Notes under the pieces: model-generated | What the model saw: only the letters and a program-made list of their open reading frames with translations | Told to the model about the DNA's origin: nothing | Database searches by the model: none | Assembly (NCBI RefSeq): GCF_003856835.1 | Contig: NZ_CP034145.1 | Coordinates: 1,364,001 to 1,428,000 of the forward strand | Length of the DNA: 64,000 nucleotides | Direction: 5' to 3' | From: Haloplanus aerogenes | GTDB lineage: Archaea; Halobacteriota; Halobacteria; Halobacteriales; Haloferacaceae | Shown here: positions 25,039 through 34,556 of the stretch, in pieces | How positions within the stretch are numbered: position 1 is the first letter of the stretch | How the letters are laid out: each line of letters starts with the position of its first letter | Translations under genes and position numbers: made by a program

Positions 25039-25563
25039 ATGTCACACAGATCGAACTGGAGTCGACGGGAGACGCTCAGGACGGGGGCAATCGTCTCGGG
25101 TGGACTGCTGTCCGGAGCGAGTGCAGCAGGTATCGCCGTAGCCAAAGAAAAGCGCAACTTCCGGACGCATCTCTCGGGTGACGAGGAGGTCGACGCCGTC
25201 GAGACGGATGCGCAAGGACAGGCCACGTTCCAACTCGACAAGGCCGGTGACGAACTCCGATACCGGCTGATCGTCGCAAATATCGACGACGTGTCCATGG
25301 CTCACATCCACAGCGCTCCTGCTGGATCGAACGGCCCGGCCGTCGCCTGGCTGTACCCGGAAGGTGGGTCGTCACCGGAGCTGATCCCCGGGCGATTCGA
25401 TGGGGTACTCGCCGAAGCGACACTCACGGCCGACGACCTCGTCGGACCACTGGATGGTGGAACGATGAACGACCTCGTCGCGCTCCTTCGAGCGGGCGGC
25501 GCGTACGTCAACGTGCACACCGAGGCGCACCCGGGTGGTGAAGTTCGCGGACAGATCCGCTAA
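25039..25563 (+). CDS. Tat-exported CHRD-domain protein
   Basis: 174 residues from the ATG at MSHRSNWSRRETLRTGAIVS. The SRRETLR twin-arginine motif and the hydrophobic stretch after it are a Tat signal. Residues 45-174 form a CHRD domain (FRTHLSGDEEVDAVETDAQGQATFQL...LIVANIDDVSMAHIHSAPAG...GGAYVNVHTEAHPGGEVRGQI), with the conserved AHIH and NVHT...GEIRGQ sequences. CHRD domains occur in extracellular proteins; their function in archaea is unknown. The upstream 115 bases are AT-rich with a TATA-like TTTATCA near 25007. Confidence 0.88.
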   Translation: MSHRSNWSRRETLRTGAIVSGGLLSGASAAGIAVAKEKRNFRTHLSGDEEVDAVETDAQGQATFQLDKAGDELRYRLIVANIDDVSMAHIHSAPAGSNGPAVAWLYPEGGSSPELIPGRFDGVLAEATLTADDLVGPLDGGTMNDLVALLRAGGAYVNVHTEAHPGGEVRGQIR

Positions 25564-25681
25564 ACACGCTCGCGCGCCGCTTTGACTGCGTTCGTACCGC
25601 GCCCCTGTCTCGACGTGGCTTCGTCGAATCACGTCAGCACCGGGTGTCGACGATGCGTCCTCGCCCGACACAGCCCGTGCG

Positions 25682-26635
25682 TTAGCCGACCACGACGTAC
25701 GCGACGGCGTAGGCCAGCCACGCGACCGTAATCGCGGAAAGTCCCGTCAGCGCGGCGGTGAGCCAGTCCGGCGGTTCGACGGTCGGGCCACGCGAACGGA
25801 TCAGCCGAACCTGCGGGAGGACACCCAGCAGGCCGACGCCGAGGACCGAGAACACGAACGGGTAGGAGAGATCGAGCGTCGGCGCCGGGATGAGGAGGAC
25901 GCTCGCGGCGTAGCCGGCACCGAGGCTGGCCCGTCGCGTCACGGCAGCGGTTGGACGCAGGCCGGTCGCGAGGCAGACGACGGCGACGGCGGCCCAGATC
26001 GTCGCCAGTTCGACCCCGAACGCGGCGAGCAGGTGGAGCGTCGGGTCGGCCGCGAGGGCGACCCGCTCGGTCACGAGCGCCGCGTCGAAGGGGTAGAGCA
26101 TCGCCGGCGGTTCCCCGGTGAACAGGTCGCCGAAGGGGTGGGTCGCGAGTCCGACGAGGGCGGCGACGAACACCCCGGTGGCCGTGAGATCGGTGTATCG
26201 GTCGACGACGGCGCCGACAGCGACGGCGCCGACGACGAACAGGAGCGTCACGAACGCGGCCAGCGCGCCGCCGACGGTGGCGATCAGCGCGACCAGCAGG
26301 GTGGCGACGAGGGCCGAGACCGCCCGGACGCGACGAGTGGCGGTCACGGCTTGGAGCGCGGCCAGCAGAGCCACCGGTAGCGCGAGGACGAGCGAATGGG
26401 TGACGGCGCGGTGGACGACGTTCCCGGTCGACCAGAACGCGCCTGCGAGCGCGAGCGCGTCGCTCCCGGAGGCCCCCGCGATGCCGACGAGCGCGTACAC
26501 CATGTCCACGTCGGGGAGGGCGGCGAAGGCGCCGGCGACGACGCCGATAGCGAGTGCGCGCTCGCTCGACCATCCGCTGGCGATGGCGACGCCGCCGACG
26601 ATGGCGAAGGCTAGTGCGGCGTGGCCGACGAACAT
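25682..26635 (-). CDS. YdjM-like membrane-bound metal-dependent hydrolase
   Basis: 317 residues with about eight hydrophobic segments. The N-terminus MFVGHAALAFAIVGGVAIAS, then the LPDVDMVYAL segment, HRAVTHSLVLALPVALLAAL and THPFGDLFTGEPPAML are the conserved His/Asp sites of the YdjM/DUF457 family, known as LexA-regulated, membrane-bound predicted metal-dependent hydrolases. The role is not established; in haloarchaea these are standalone genes. No operon partner is evident. Confidence 0.8.
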   Translation of the reverse strand: MFVGHAALAFAIVGGVAIASGWSSERALAIGVVAGAFAALPDVDMVYALVGIAGASGSDALALAGAFWSTGNVVHRAVTHSLVLALPVALLAALQAVTATRRVRAVSALVATLLVALIATVGGALAAFVTLLFVVGAVAVGAVVDRYTDLTATGVFVAALVGLATHPFGDLFTGEPPAMLYPFDAALVTERVALAADPTLHLLAAFGVELATIWAAVAVVCLATGLRPTAAVTRRASLGAGYAASVLLIPAPTLDLSYPFVFSVLGVGLLGVLPQVRLIRSRGPTVEPPDWLTAALTGLSAITVAWLAYAVAYVVVG

Positions 26636-26690
26636 GCCTTACATTCTCGGCCAGTGAGCATAAATTCCGCGGGCGGCGTGGGAACAGATG

Positions 26691-27272
26691 TCATGGTGTC
26701 GTCGTGACGGTCGACGAGCCCCGCGACGACTCGGTGTCGACCTTCGTCCACCGGGCTTCGATGTCGGCGTTCCCCCGGACGACGGTGTCTTCACCGACCG
26801 CGAACCGCGTCTTTCGGAGTTCGATGGACTCGACGACGCCCTCCATGTCGCCGACGCGGACGGTGTCGCCGGCCTCGAAGTCCGGGTCGCGGAGGAGGTA
26901 GACGCCGGCGACGGCGTCGGCGATCATGTCGCTCGTGGCGTAGGAGACGCCGAGAGCGACGAAGCCGGCGGCGGTGCCGAGCGACGCCGCGATGCCGTCC
27001 AGTCCGACGACGGAGAGCGTCGAGAGGCCGACGCCGAACCAGAGGAAGACGGCGACGACGGTGGTGAGAAACTGGCGATAGATGGGCGACTCCCCGACCA
27101 TCGTCCGCGCGAGGGCGCCTCTCAGGGTGGCGAGGACGAGTTTGACGAGGACGGCTGCCAGCAGGAAGAAGACGAGACCGGTGATGATCGTCGGCAGCGC
27201 GTCGGTGAGGCGGCCGACGAACTCGACGAGTGCCTGTCCGAGTACGTTCGACTGGAGTAGGGCGCCGCGCAT
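26691..27272 (-). CDS. Small-conductance mechanosensitive channel (MscS family)
   Basis: 193 residues. Two or three N-terminal helices lead to a pore-lining helix (LSTLSVVGLDGIAASLGTAAGFVALGVSYATSDMIADAVAGVYLL), then the MscS beta domain (FEAGDTVRVGDMEGVVESIELRKTRFAVGEDTVVRGNADIE). It lacks most of the cytoplasmic C-terminal alpha/beta domain of MscS, as small archaeal members do. It would release osmolytes on hypo-osmotic shock, important for a halophile. It is transcribed alone. Confidence 0.85.
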   Translation of the reverse strand: MRGALLQSNVLGQALVEFVGRLTDALPTIITGLVFFLLAAVLVKLVLATLRGALARTMVGESPIYRQFLTTVVAVFLWFGVGLSTLSVVGLDGIAASLGTAAGFVALGVSYATSDMIADAVAGVYLLRDPDFEAGDTVRVGDMEGVVESIELRKTRFAVGEDTVVRGNADIEARWTKVDTESSRGSSTVTTTP

Positions 27273-27311
27273 ACTGGGGATGGCGGCTGCCCGACACTAA
27301 AGGCTACGAGC

Positions 27312-27653
27312 CTACGCGACGGCGCCGACGGCGCGGTCGACGACTTCGTAGTCGTCGCCTTCGACGCCGATGACGGCCCACTCGTAGTCCGGATCGAGTC
27401 CCGCGAGTCGATCACGGAGGTCCCCTGCAACCTCCATCCACGTTACGAAGCAGCGAAGCCGATAGTCTGTCGTCCCGCCGTCGGCGAGAATCTCGGGGGG
27501 TGACGACGCGTCGTCGGCGTCGAGCGCGGTCACGTGGACGGTTCGCCACTTACGTTCGGCCCTGAGATCGACCCCGTCGCCGTCGACGGAGTATCCGAGG
27601 CGGCGGAAGATCTTTCGCGCCTCTTCGACAGGTGGCATGGTAACAGGGGCCAT
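27312..27653 (-). CDS. Small conserved haloarchaeal protein of unknown function
   Basis: 113 residues from the ATG at MAPVTMPPVEEARKIFRRLG. It has an N-terminal helix, then RKWRTVHVTALDADDA, TTDYRLRCFVTWMEVAGDLRDRLAGLDPDYEWAVIGVEGDDYEVVD. The protein is compact, acidic, without membrane segments, and resembles a haloarchaeal DUF family (possibly DUF7116). A second ATG 15 bases later is equally usable. A TATA-like TAACATTTAT at 27681-27690 on the minus strand places the transcript start next to the first ATG, which supports it. Confidence 0.65.
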   Translation of the reverse strand: MAPVTMPPVEEARKIFRRLGYSVDGDGVDLRAERKWRTVHVTALDADDASSPPEILADGGTTDYRLRCFVTWMEVAGDLRDRLAGLDPDYEWAVIGVEGDDYEVVDRAVGAVA

Positions 27654-27680
27654 GTGCTTCCCGTTACGACGGGTTGGATG

Positions 27681-27690
27681 ATAAATGTTA
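27681..27690 (-). promoter_or_regulatory. TATA-like box of the 113-residue protein gene
   Basis: TAACATTTAT on the minus strand is centred about 32 bases ahead of the ATG at 27653. This supports the longer start and a nearly leaderless transcript. Confidence 0.4.
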
Positions 27691-27759
27691 CCACGCCAAA
27701 GAGTCGGTCGTGAGCCGATAGCAATGCCGAATAGCCGGTTTCCGGGGCCGGGCTGGCGA

Positions 27760-29154
27760 TCAGGCGGTCGGCGAGATGTTCTGGTTCGAGCGGAACAGAT
27801 TGTCGGGATCCCATTCGCGTTTGAGATCGACCAGTCGGTCGTACCGGTCACCGTAAGCGTCGGGGATACGTTCGTCCTCGTCGTCGTCCATGTAGTTCAC
27901 GTAGACGCCATCGGCGGCGTACGGTTCCAGTGCCTCGTGGAACATCTTGGCCCACGCGATATGTTCGCCGTCGCGTGCCGGATCGGTCCACTTCGGCGCG
28001 ACGGTGAAGGCGAACGACCGGTCGCGGTGTGGAAAGGCGGTCGCGTCGGCGTCCGCCTCGGCGATGGCGCCCCCCATCCACTCGAAAAACACCGTGCTGT
28101 ACGGCGACGGTAGCGGATCGGTGTGGTCCATCACCGTCTCGACGAATCCGTCCGAAATTTCGTCGTAGAAGTTCGATTTCCAGTAGTTACGGTGGCCCTC
28201 GCAGTAGAGGTCGTCGGCCTGCTGTTGGTAGACCGTGTACGGGACCGGTTTGGTCAGGTCGGCGATGGGGTCGCCGAACTCGCGGAGCGGCCGGAACGCG
28301 TCTTTCCCGTCCGCGACATCGCCGGCGTAGAGTCCCCGAAACGCCAGCAACGTCTCCCCGTGGAACCGTTCCGGAAGCCCGTACTCCGGACTCCCCTGCA
28401 GGATCGCCGCGTAACAGCCGACTCCGTTCGGCGCGTTCGACATGAACTCGTCGTAGAACTGCAGGGTCTCGGGGATGGCCTCGTACGGATACAGCAGTCG
28501 AACGTTGAGTATCTCCGGCCCGACTTCGTGGAGGTCGAACTCGAACGAGGTGGCGACGCCGAAGTTGCCGCCGCCGCCGCGCATCCCCCAGAAGAGATCC
28601 GGATTCTCCTCCGGGCTGGCGTGGACGAGTTCTCCCTCGGCGGTGACGACGTCCATCGAGCGGAGATTGTCGTGTGCGAGGCCGAACTTCCGGGCGAGAT
28701 AGCCGAGTCCGCCACCGAGAGTGAGTCCGGCGACGCCAGTCGTCGTGACGATGCCGCCCGTCGTCGCGAGGCCGAACGCCTGGGTCTCGTGATCCACGTC
28801 GCCCCACGTTGCGCCGGCCCCGACCCGGGCAATTCGTGCCTCTGGATCGACGCGGACGCCGTCCATCGGCGAGAGATCGATCACCAGCCCGTCACAGAGC
28901 GCGTTCCCCGCCACGTTGTGTCCGCCACCTTTGACGGCCAGACGGAGATCACGGTCCTGCGCGAAGCTCACGGCGATACACACGTCGGCTGCGCCGGTAC
29001 AGCGCGCGACGAGCGACGGCTCCTCGTCGATCATCGCGTTCCACACGGTGCGCGCCTCGTCGTACCCCGCGTCTCCTGGTTGGAGCAGTTCGCCGCGCAG
29101 ACTGTCGTCGAACGATTCGACCGCCGAGTCGTCGGGTCGGCCTGATGAGTTCAT
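27760..29154 (-). CDS. FAD-linked oxidoreductase (BBE-like)
   Basis: 464 residues. The FAD-binding PCMH domain shows LAVKGGGHNVAGNALCDGLVIDLSPM (the His is the usual site of covalent 8-alpha flavin attachment), GATWGDVDHETQAFGLATTGGIVTTTGVAGLTLGGGLGYLARKFG and WGMRGGGGNFGV. The C-terminal BBE element is YGDRYDRLVDLKREWDPDNLFRSNQNI. The cysteine that makes a second covalent link in berberine-bridge enzymes is absent, so attachment is probably through His only. It may oxidise an alcohol or amine; the substrate is unknown. No Tat or Sec signal, so cytoplasmic. Confidence 0.9.
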   Translation of the reverse strand: MNSSGRPDDSAVESFDDSLRGELLQPGDAGYDEARTVWNAMIDEEPSLVARCTGAADVCIAVSFAQDRDLRLAVKGGGHNVAGNALCDGLVIDLSPMDGVRVDPEARIARVGAGATWGDVDHETQAFGLATTGGIVTTTGVAGLTLGGGLGYLARKFGLAHDNLRSMDVVTAEGELVHASPEENPDLFWGMRGGGGNFGVATSFEFDLHEVGPEILNVRLLYPYEAIPETLQFYDEFMSNAPNGVGCYAAILQGSPEYGLPERFHGETLLAFRGLYAGDVADGKDAFRPLREFGDPIADLTKPVPYTVYQQQADDLYCEGHRNYWKSNFYDEISDGFVETVMDHTDPLPSPYSTVFFEWMGGAIAEADADATAFPHRDRSFAFTVAPKWTDPARDGEHIAWAKMFHEALEPYAADGVYVNYMDDDEDERIPDAYGDRYDRLVDLKREWDPDNLFRSNQNISPTA

Positions 29155-29321
29155 GCTGTCTCCCCTAGCGCCCCCGAACGGCGTTACAGCGTGTCCCCCC
29201 GACGATTTCGGCGAGGAACGCGACGGTGTTTTTCGTCCCGTCGTGTGTTAAGTGTTGCCACAAAACAAGATATTCCGATCGCACACTCGGGACTTCGACG
29301 CACCCTGGCGTCTGCCGCCGG

Positions 29322-31271
29322 TTACGACGACGGGGTGCCCGACACTGCGGACGGACCACCGGCCGAGGTGTCCGTCTCGCTCACCTCGAACTTCGTCAGC
29401 AACGTCTGGAGCCGTTCGGCTCGTTCGCTGAGCGATTCGACGTTGGCGCTGATCTGCGACATGGAGGCTGCCTGCTCTTCCGCCGTCGCGGACGTGTCCT
29501 CGGTCTCGGTGGCGGTCGCCCGGCTGATGTCGGCCACCTCCTCCACCATCGACACTGCTTCCTCCGTGCTCGCGGCCTGATCGTCGGCCGTGTTGCTGAT
29601 CTCCTGGATGCCGCTGTCGGTCTCCTCGGCGTTGTCCGCGACCTGCGTGAACGCGTCGACGACCTCCTGGAACGCCTCCACCCCCTCCTGCATATCCTGC
29701 TTGGCGGCCTGGGCTTCGTCGACTGCCGTCTCCGTTTGGGACTGTGTCTCCTCGATGAGGTCCTCGATCTCGTTGGCCGAGCCCTGCGTCTCCTCGGCTA
29801 GCTGTTTCACTTCGTTCGCGACGACGGCGAATCCGTTTCCGTTCGTCCCGCCGTCGTCAGTGCCCGCGCGGGCGGCCTCGATGTTGGCGTTCAGCGCGAG
29901 CATGTTCGTCTGCTCCGCGATGTCGCTGATGAGTTCGATGATCTCGCCGATCTCTGCCATCCGTTCGTCGAGGACCTCGACGTTCTCGACGGTCGAGTCG
30001 ATGGCCGACTGCACGTCGCGGGCGTCGTCGATGGCGCCCTTGGCCGTCTCCTCGCCTTCCTCGGCGATTTCGGCCGTCTCGTGCGACCGCTGCGCGACCT
30101 CGTCGGCGGACGCGGCCACCTCCTCGACCGTCGCCGAGAGGTTCGTCATCTCGCCGGAGACGGTTTCGAGCATCTCCCGCTGCTCGTTGGCTCCGCTGGC
30201 GATCTCCTGGAGCGACTGGCTCACTTCCTCGCTCGCCTGCTCGGCCTCGCCGGCCCCCGCGGTCGCGTCCTCGCTCGCGGCTGCCACGTCCTGCGCGAAC
30301 GCCTGAATGTCCTGCATTGCCGACTCCGTCTCGTCCATCATCTCGTTGAATGCCTCGGCGATCCGCGCCATCGCCTCGCTCTCGCTCTCGGCGTCCAGTC
30401 GCACGGTGAGTTCGCCGTCGGCAGCCCGCGCCATCGCGGCGCTGTACGCGTCGGCCTTGGCTTCGAGGTGTTCGTTCATCTCCTCGACTTTCTTCTGTTT
30501 GGCCTCCGCTTCGGCTTTCGCCTCCTCGGCTTCGGCTTTCGCTCGTTCGATCTCCGCTTTCTTCTCCTCGAGGTTGGCGACCTCCTCGGTTTTCGCCTCG
30601 GCTTCCCTGAGCTGGCGTTCGGCCTCCTCCCGGGAGCGCTCGGTCGAGTACCAGTGTGCCATCAGCGCCATCGCGAGCGCGAGGACGAAGATGCCGTGGA
30701 TCAGCCCCCACACCCACGGGTTGTTGATCGCGGCGGTGTGGTTGTAGACGCGTTCGGGGTTGATCATCCCGAAGACGCCGTGGGTCAGGACGACGTAGCC
30801 GATGCCGAGGGCGAAGGGCACCCAGTCCTCGTAGACGGCGACGACGGCCATCGCGACGAAGAAGTGGAAGTGCGCCTCGATGAATCCGCCCGAGAAGTGG
30901 ACGAGGACGACCGAGGTCGACAGGAGGCCGACCGTCGCCAGCGCCGTCCGCACCCGTCGGGGAAGCTGAGGTGCCAGCGACGCGACTGCGAGTCCCGTCA
31001 CGATGCCGAGTTCCACCAGCACGGTCGTCAGCGGGATCGCCGGAATCGTCGCGCCAGTGACGACCGATTCGGTTCCCTCGTACATCCCGAGGCCGAACAG
31101 GAGTGGGACCTGCGCCAGCACGAGGATGAGGATGTTTCGGTGTCGGTTGCGCCACGTCTCCTCGGGAATCGAATGCCCATCGGGGATGTAGTGGATGAAC
31201 TCCCGGCACGTCTGCCGCCAGCCCCCCTCCCCGTGGAGCGCTGTCGTGGAGTCGCCCGTAATACTCGCCAT
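29322..31271 (-). CDS. Methyl-accepting transducer with six-helix sensor (HtrVIII-like)
   Basis: 649 residues. Residues 45-205 contain about six membrane helices, with [26 protein letters not shown]; the His-rich HFHFF segment is shared with a family of six-helix sensor domains and resembles the aerotaxis transducer HtrVIII of Halobacterium. A long Glu/Lys/Ala-rich coiled coil ([20 protein letters not shown]) and a HAMP-like region follow ([26 protein letters not shown]). The signalling tip is [28 protein letters not shown]...[16 protein letters not shown]. It would signal through CheA/CheW, encoded elsewhere. Oxygen sensing is an inference from the His-rich domain. Confidence 0.88.
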   Translation of the reverse strand: MASITGDSTTALHGEGGWRQTCREFIHYIPDGHSIPEETWRNRHRNILILVLAQVPLLFGLGMYEGTESVVTGATIPAIPLTTVLVELGIVTGLAVASLAPQLPRRVRTALATVGLLSTSVVLVHFSGGFIEAHFHFFVAMAVVAVYEDWVPFALGIGYVVLTHGVFGMINPERVYNHTAAINNPWVWGLIHGIFVLALAMALMAHWYSTERSREEAERQLREAEAKTEEVANLEEKKAEIERAKAEAEEAKAEAEAKQKKVEEMNEHLEAKADAYSAAMARAADGELTVRLDAESESEAMARIAEAFNEMMDETESAMQDIQAFAQDVAAASEDATAGAGEAEQASEEVSQSLQEIASGANEQREMLETVSGEMTNLSATVEEVAASADEVAQRSHETAEIAEEGEETAKGAIDDARDVQSAIDSTVENVEVLDERMAEIGEIIELISDIAEQTNMLALNANIEAARAGTDDGGTNGNGFAVVANEVKQLAEETQGSANEIEDLIEETQSQTETAVDEAQAAKQDMQEGVEAFQEVVDAFTQVADNAEETDSGIQEISNTADDQAASTEEAVSMVEEVADISRATATETEDTSATAEEQAASMSQISANVESLSERAERLQTLLTKFEVSETDTSAGGPSAVSGTPSS

Positions 31272-31356
31272 CTTACCCCCACCTCCACCAGTAAGGAGAA
31301 AAGGACTTCCACCCCGCTATCACGCGTGATACTCCTCGAACGCCGTTCAGGCGGGT

Positions 31357-31381
31357 GTGAGACGGGTTGGCGGCGTCTCAC
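31357..31381. repeat. Inverted repeat downstream of the IscA gene
   Basis: GTGAGACG at 31357-31364 is complementary to CGTCTCAC at 31374-31381, leaving a 9-base loop. It lies in the 199-base gap between the transducer start and the IscA gene end, where no gene is visible. It could be part of a terminator for the IscA gene or an operator ahead of the transducer. Confidence 0.35.
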
Positions 31382-31470
31382 GAACATGATCGTCCCGGTT
31401 CCGGGCGTTCCGAGGCCAGAGTCGTCGGGGACTGGCCGCCGGTTCTCGCCGCTGAAAACGATATCCGCGA

Positions 31471-31836
31471 TTACGTGCGGAATGACTCGCCGCAGCCACA
31501 CTCGGAGACGACGTTCGGGTTCTCGACGTGGAACCCTTCGGCCTGCAGGCCCGATTCGTAATCGAGGACCGACCCACCGATGTAGTCGGCACTCGCGGGG
31601 TCGACGAACACGCGCAGGTCGTGGCGTTCGATCACCGTGTCGTCCTCTTCGGGTTCATCGTCGAACCGCATTCCGTACGAGAGGCCGGCACAGCCACCCT
31701 GCTGGACGAACAGGCGGAGGCCGCCAACGTCCGAGTCCATCCCCTCCCGGTCCATCAGCGCGAGGGCCTCGGAGGCGGCCTCGGGCGTGACCTCTACCAT
31801 CCGGTTGCTCGACCCCTCGGCGCTTTCGGTACTCAT
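31471..31836 (-). CDS. Iron-sulfur cluster carrier (IscA/ErpA/HesB)
   Basis: 121 residues, the normal size. The three cluster-binding cysteines are in QQGGCAGLSYGMRFDD and the C-terminal SECGCGESF. VEVTPEAASEALALMDREG begins the fold, and VDPASADYIGGSVLDYESGLQAEGFHVENPN is typical of the family. It holds and transfers Fe-S clusters to apoproteins in the cytoplasm. The first 12 residues are a short Ser/Glu-rich extension. Confidence 0.93.
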   Translation of the reverse strand: MSTESAEGSSNRMVEVTPEAASEALALMDREGMDSDVGGLRLFVQQGGCAGLSYGMRFDDEPEEDDTVIERHDLRVFVDPASADYIGGSVLDYESGLQAEGFHVENPNVVSECGCGESFRT

Positions 31837-31894
31837 AGGCGTGGATACACCTCGAAGCCTGTTAACCCTGACGGGGCGATGTAATCACTCGTCG

Positions 31895-32587
31895 TTACGA
31901 ATGCGGTATCGGCGCGTCCGCGCGCACGACGCCGACAGCTCGCCGGAGACTGGCACCGAGGCCGTAGCCGACGAGCCCCGCTGTCACGCCGCCGACGACC
32001 GCCACGCCGACCGCGAACGCCGTCGCGTCGGGGAGCGAGACGACCCGGGGACCGAAGCCTCTGTCGACGACGGTGCCGTAGCGCGTCATCGCGACGCCGA
32101 ACAGGGGGCCGGCGACCAGCACGACGGTCGGGAGTAGCCCCGCGTTCGCGGCGGCGCTCGCGGCGGCCAGTCCGACGAGCAGGACGCCTCCGACGAAGAC
32201 GACTGTCCGAGGGTCGGTCCCGGTCCACGTCTCGACCAGCCAGCGTTCGAGCGGGGGATAGCCCGTCGTCGACGCGATCACGCCGGCCGTCAGGGTGGCC
32301 AACAGAGGTGCGAGCGCGACGAGCACGACGGAGACGCTGAGGCGACGGCCGAGCAGTAGCGTCTTCAGTGGCCCGCGCACGAGTCGTGCGGCCGGGCCGC
32401 GAACGAGCCGTGCCAGTGGCTCACCGATGACGACCACGACCCACCCGACGGTGGCCACGATCCAACGTCGGGAACGCTGGACGCTGGACGTGAGAAACTG
32501 CCGGAGGCGTCGGAACGCTGATCGGAGCCAGCGAAGGGACGATTTCGAACTACGCAGCGCGGCCGGAACGGGGTTGGAGGGACGCAT
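31895..32587 (-). CDS. Multi-span membrane protein of unknown function
   Basis: 230 residues. The first 45 residues are strongly basic (RSSKSSLRWLRSAFRRLRQF), unusual in this acidic proteome. There is a near-duplicate LARLVRGPAARLVRGP at about residue 58, then about four hydrophobic segments (VVLVALAPLLATLTAGVIAS, VVFVGGVLLVGLAAASAAAN, VVLVAGPLFGVAM, TAFAVGVAVVGGVTAGLVGYGLG). I do not recognise a family. Composition and codon use (GC-rich third positions) support a real gene. The N-terminal basic region may face the cytoplasm and bind lipid head groups or nucleic acid. Confidence 0.6.
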   Translation of the reverse strand: MRPSNPVPAALRSSKSSLRWLRSAFRRLRQFLTSSVQRSRRWIVATVGWVVVVIGEPLARLVRGPAARLVRGPLKTLLLGRRLSVSVVLVALAPLLATLTAGVIASTTGYPPLERWLVETWTGTDPRTVVFVGGVLLVGLAAASAAANAGLLPTVVLVAGPLFGVAMTRYGTVVDRGFGPRVVSLPDATAFAVGVAVVGGVTAGLVGYGLGASLRRAVGVVRADAPIPHS

Positions 32588-32663
32588 GGGCGGACGCCAG
32601 TCCGATTCGCCCCGGTAGGTTGTCAGATTTGCGGTCTACACTACCGACTCACACCCGACGGTG

Positions 32664-33932
32664 TTACTCGAACCGCCGGCGGACGCTCTCGGCGTGGCCG
32701 GTCAGCCCCTCCGCCTCCGCGAGCGTCGTGATCGTCCCCGACAGGTCGTCGAGTGCGTTGCGGTCGAGGCGCTGGACGGTCGTCGACCGGAGGAACGTCT
32801 CGACGGAGAGGCCGCCGAAGCGCCGGGCGCCGCCGCCGGTCGGCAGGACGTGGTTCGTTCCGGAGGCGTAGTCGCCGGCGGCGACGGGCGTGTAGGGACC
32901 GAGGAAGACGCTCCCGGCGCTGTCGATGCGGTCCAGCAACGCCTCGTCGTCGTCCGCCTGAATCGACAGGTGTTCCGCGGCGTACTCCTCGGCGAACAGA
33001 ACCGCCTCGGACATCGACCGCGCGAGGAAGACGCCGCTGGCGTCGTTTGCAAGCGCCGCTTCGACCGTCTCCCGTCGGTCACACTCGGGGAGGCGGTCGT
33101 CGAGTTCGTCCGCGACGGCCGCGGCGAGGTCCGCATCGGCCGTCACCGCCACGACCGAGGCGTGATCGTCGTGTTCGGCCTGCGCGAGGAGTTCGGCGGC
33201 GACGTAGGTCGGATCGGCCGTCCCGTCGGCGAGGACGAGTACCTCGCTCGGGCCGGCGAGGAAGTCGATCTCCACGTCGCCGCGCACCTCGGCCTTGGCG
33301 GCCGTGACCCAGCGGTTGCCCGGCCCGACCACTTTCTCCACCGCCGTGACGGTCTCCGTCCCGTAGGCCATGGCCGCGACGGCCTGCGCGCCGCCGACGC
33401 TGTAGACGGCGTCGGCGCCCGCCTCGTGGATGGCCGCGAGCGTCGCCGGATTCAGCTCCTCGGCCGGCGGCGTCGCCACGACGACGTGTTCGACGCCCGC
33501 CACCTTCGCCGGGATGATGCCCATCAGCGCGCTGGAGGGGTAGGCCGCCGCCCCGCCGGGGACGTAGACGCCGACGCGGGAGAGCGGACGGAACCGGCGG
33601 CCGAGTTCGCGGCCGCCGAAGTCGTCGCGCCAGTCCTCGGGCACCTGTCGCTCGTGGAACTCGCGGATGTTGTCGGCGGCGGTCCGAATGGCCGCCAGGA
33701 GGTCGTCGTCGACTTCCTCGTGGGCGCGTTCGGCGGCGTCGGTCACGTCCAGATTGCCGACCTCGACGCCGTCGAACTCGCGGGAAAAGTCCCGCACTGC
33801 CACGTCGCCCTCGTCGCGGACGCGGTCGACGATGTCGCGTACGTCCTCGCGAACCGCCTCGACGCCCGCGTCGCGCTCGAACAGCGCCTGCCGATCCGCA
33901 GGCCCGAGCGCCTCGATGTCGCGTACTTCCAT
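32664..33932 (-). CDS. hisD: Histidinol dehydrogenase
   Basis: 422 residues, full length. Motifs: VYVPGGAAAYPSSALMGIIPAKVAGV, then VVATPP; the zinc/NAD region is VVGPGNRWVTAAKAEVRGDVEIDFLAGPSEVLVLADG; the active-site Glu/His are in LLAQAEHDDHASVVAVT and YAAEHLSIQ; near the end are GDYASGTNHVLPTGG and VETFLRSTTVQRL. It catalyses the last two oxidations of histidine synthesis (histidinol to histidine, 2 NAD+). It stands alone here, as often in haloarchaea where his genes are scattered. Confidence 0.96.
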   Translation of the reverse strand: MEVRDIEALGPADRQALFERDAGVEAVREDVRDIVDRVRDEGDVAVRDFSREFDGVEVGNLDVTDAAERAHEEVDDDLLAAIRTAADNIREFHERQVPEDWRDDFGGRELGRRFRPLSRVGVYVPGGAAAYPSSALMGIIPAKVAGVEHVVVATPPAEELNPATLAAIHEAGADAVYSVGGAQAVAAMAYGTETVTAVEKVVGPGNRWVTAAKAEVRGDVEIDFLAGPSEVLVLADGTADPTYVAAELLAQAEHDDHASVVAVTADADLAAAVADELDDRLPECDRRETVEAALANDASGVFLARSMSEAVLFAEEYAAEHLSIQADDDEALLDRIDSAGSVFLGPYTPVAAGDYASGTNHVLPTGGGARRFGGLSVETFLRSTTVQRLDRNALDDLSGTITTLAEAEGLTGHAESVRRRFE

Positions 33933-34007
33933 ACCGACGCGTAGCGCGGGCGGGCGAAAAGGGGTTCCGATCCGACCGTCGGACCAGCCACGAGCGGCGG
34001 TGTCGTA

Positions 34008-34256
34008 CTATTCGGGCCGGTTGTAGCCGTGACCGACGACGAACGCCACGGCGTTCAGACCGATCAGCCCCGCGAAGGCGACGCGGTGGGTCGTGACCGC
34101 TCCCGCCGCCAGCAGGGGGAGGTACGTGAAGGGCAACAGCGTCGCCACCCAGAAGGCGACGAAACGGACGGGACGGGCGGCGAGTTCGGCGAGCGTCTGG
34201 AGGGCCGGAAGCGATTCGGTCGCGGCGTGCGTGAGGGACGTGGATCGGACGGACAT
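34008..34256 (-). CDS. Small two-span membrane protein
   Basis: 82 residues from MSVRSTSLTHAATESLPALQ, with FVAFWVATLLPFTYLPLLAAGAV and VAFAGLIGLNAVAFVVGHGYN as hydrophobic helices. An upstream ATG at 34280 would add eight residues, but the TATA-like CCTATATGA on the minus strand (34293-34301) predicts a transcript start downstream of that codon, which favours 34256. I do not recognise a function; it resembles the many short haloarchaeal membrane proteins without assigned role. Confidence 0.6.
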   Translation of the reverse strand: MSVRSTSLTHAATESLPALQTLAELAARPVRFVAFWVATLLPFTYLPLLAAGAVTTHRVAFAGLIGLNAVAFVVGHGYNRPE

Positions 34257-34556
34257 GGTGACTGGCTCCACTCTATCCATGTCCCTGTTCCATCATATAG
34301 GGGGCAAATCGTTGGCCTGTCTTCACCTCGTTTCGTTCGGTTAACAGCCCCCCACTCGGATCGTTCAGCTCGTTTTAAAACGATGCGAGAGCGTTCGAAA
34401 GAGTTTATAGAGGGACGAGAAGATGCAATCGGCCATTTCGTCACCGCCGATCATCACTCCGCCGTGCGTAACCGGAAACAGTCACATCGGCGGCGAACCG
34501 TTAATTGTATCAGTTTCTCGATAATTGTTTACGGGCCGAGTGGGTAGGGCACTTCG
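34257..34556. other. Divergent intergenic region
   Basis: 300 bases between two divergent genes. TATA-like CCTATATGA at 34293-34301 (minus strand) and GATAATTGTTTAC near 34520 (plus strand) are probable promoters for the flanking genes. A 54-codon open frame starts at 34383, but its composition does not look like a haloarchaeal protein. Nothing else was seen. Confidence 0.4.

Noticed and set aside
34383-34547. 54-codon frame between divergent genes
   Set aside because: The composition is basic and unlike haloarchaeal proteins. The third codon positions are not GC-rich, and the region is better explained as promoters.
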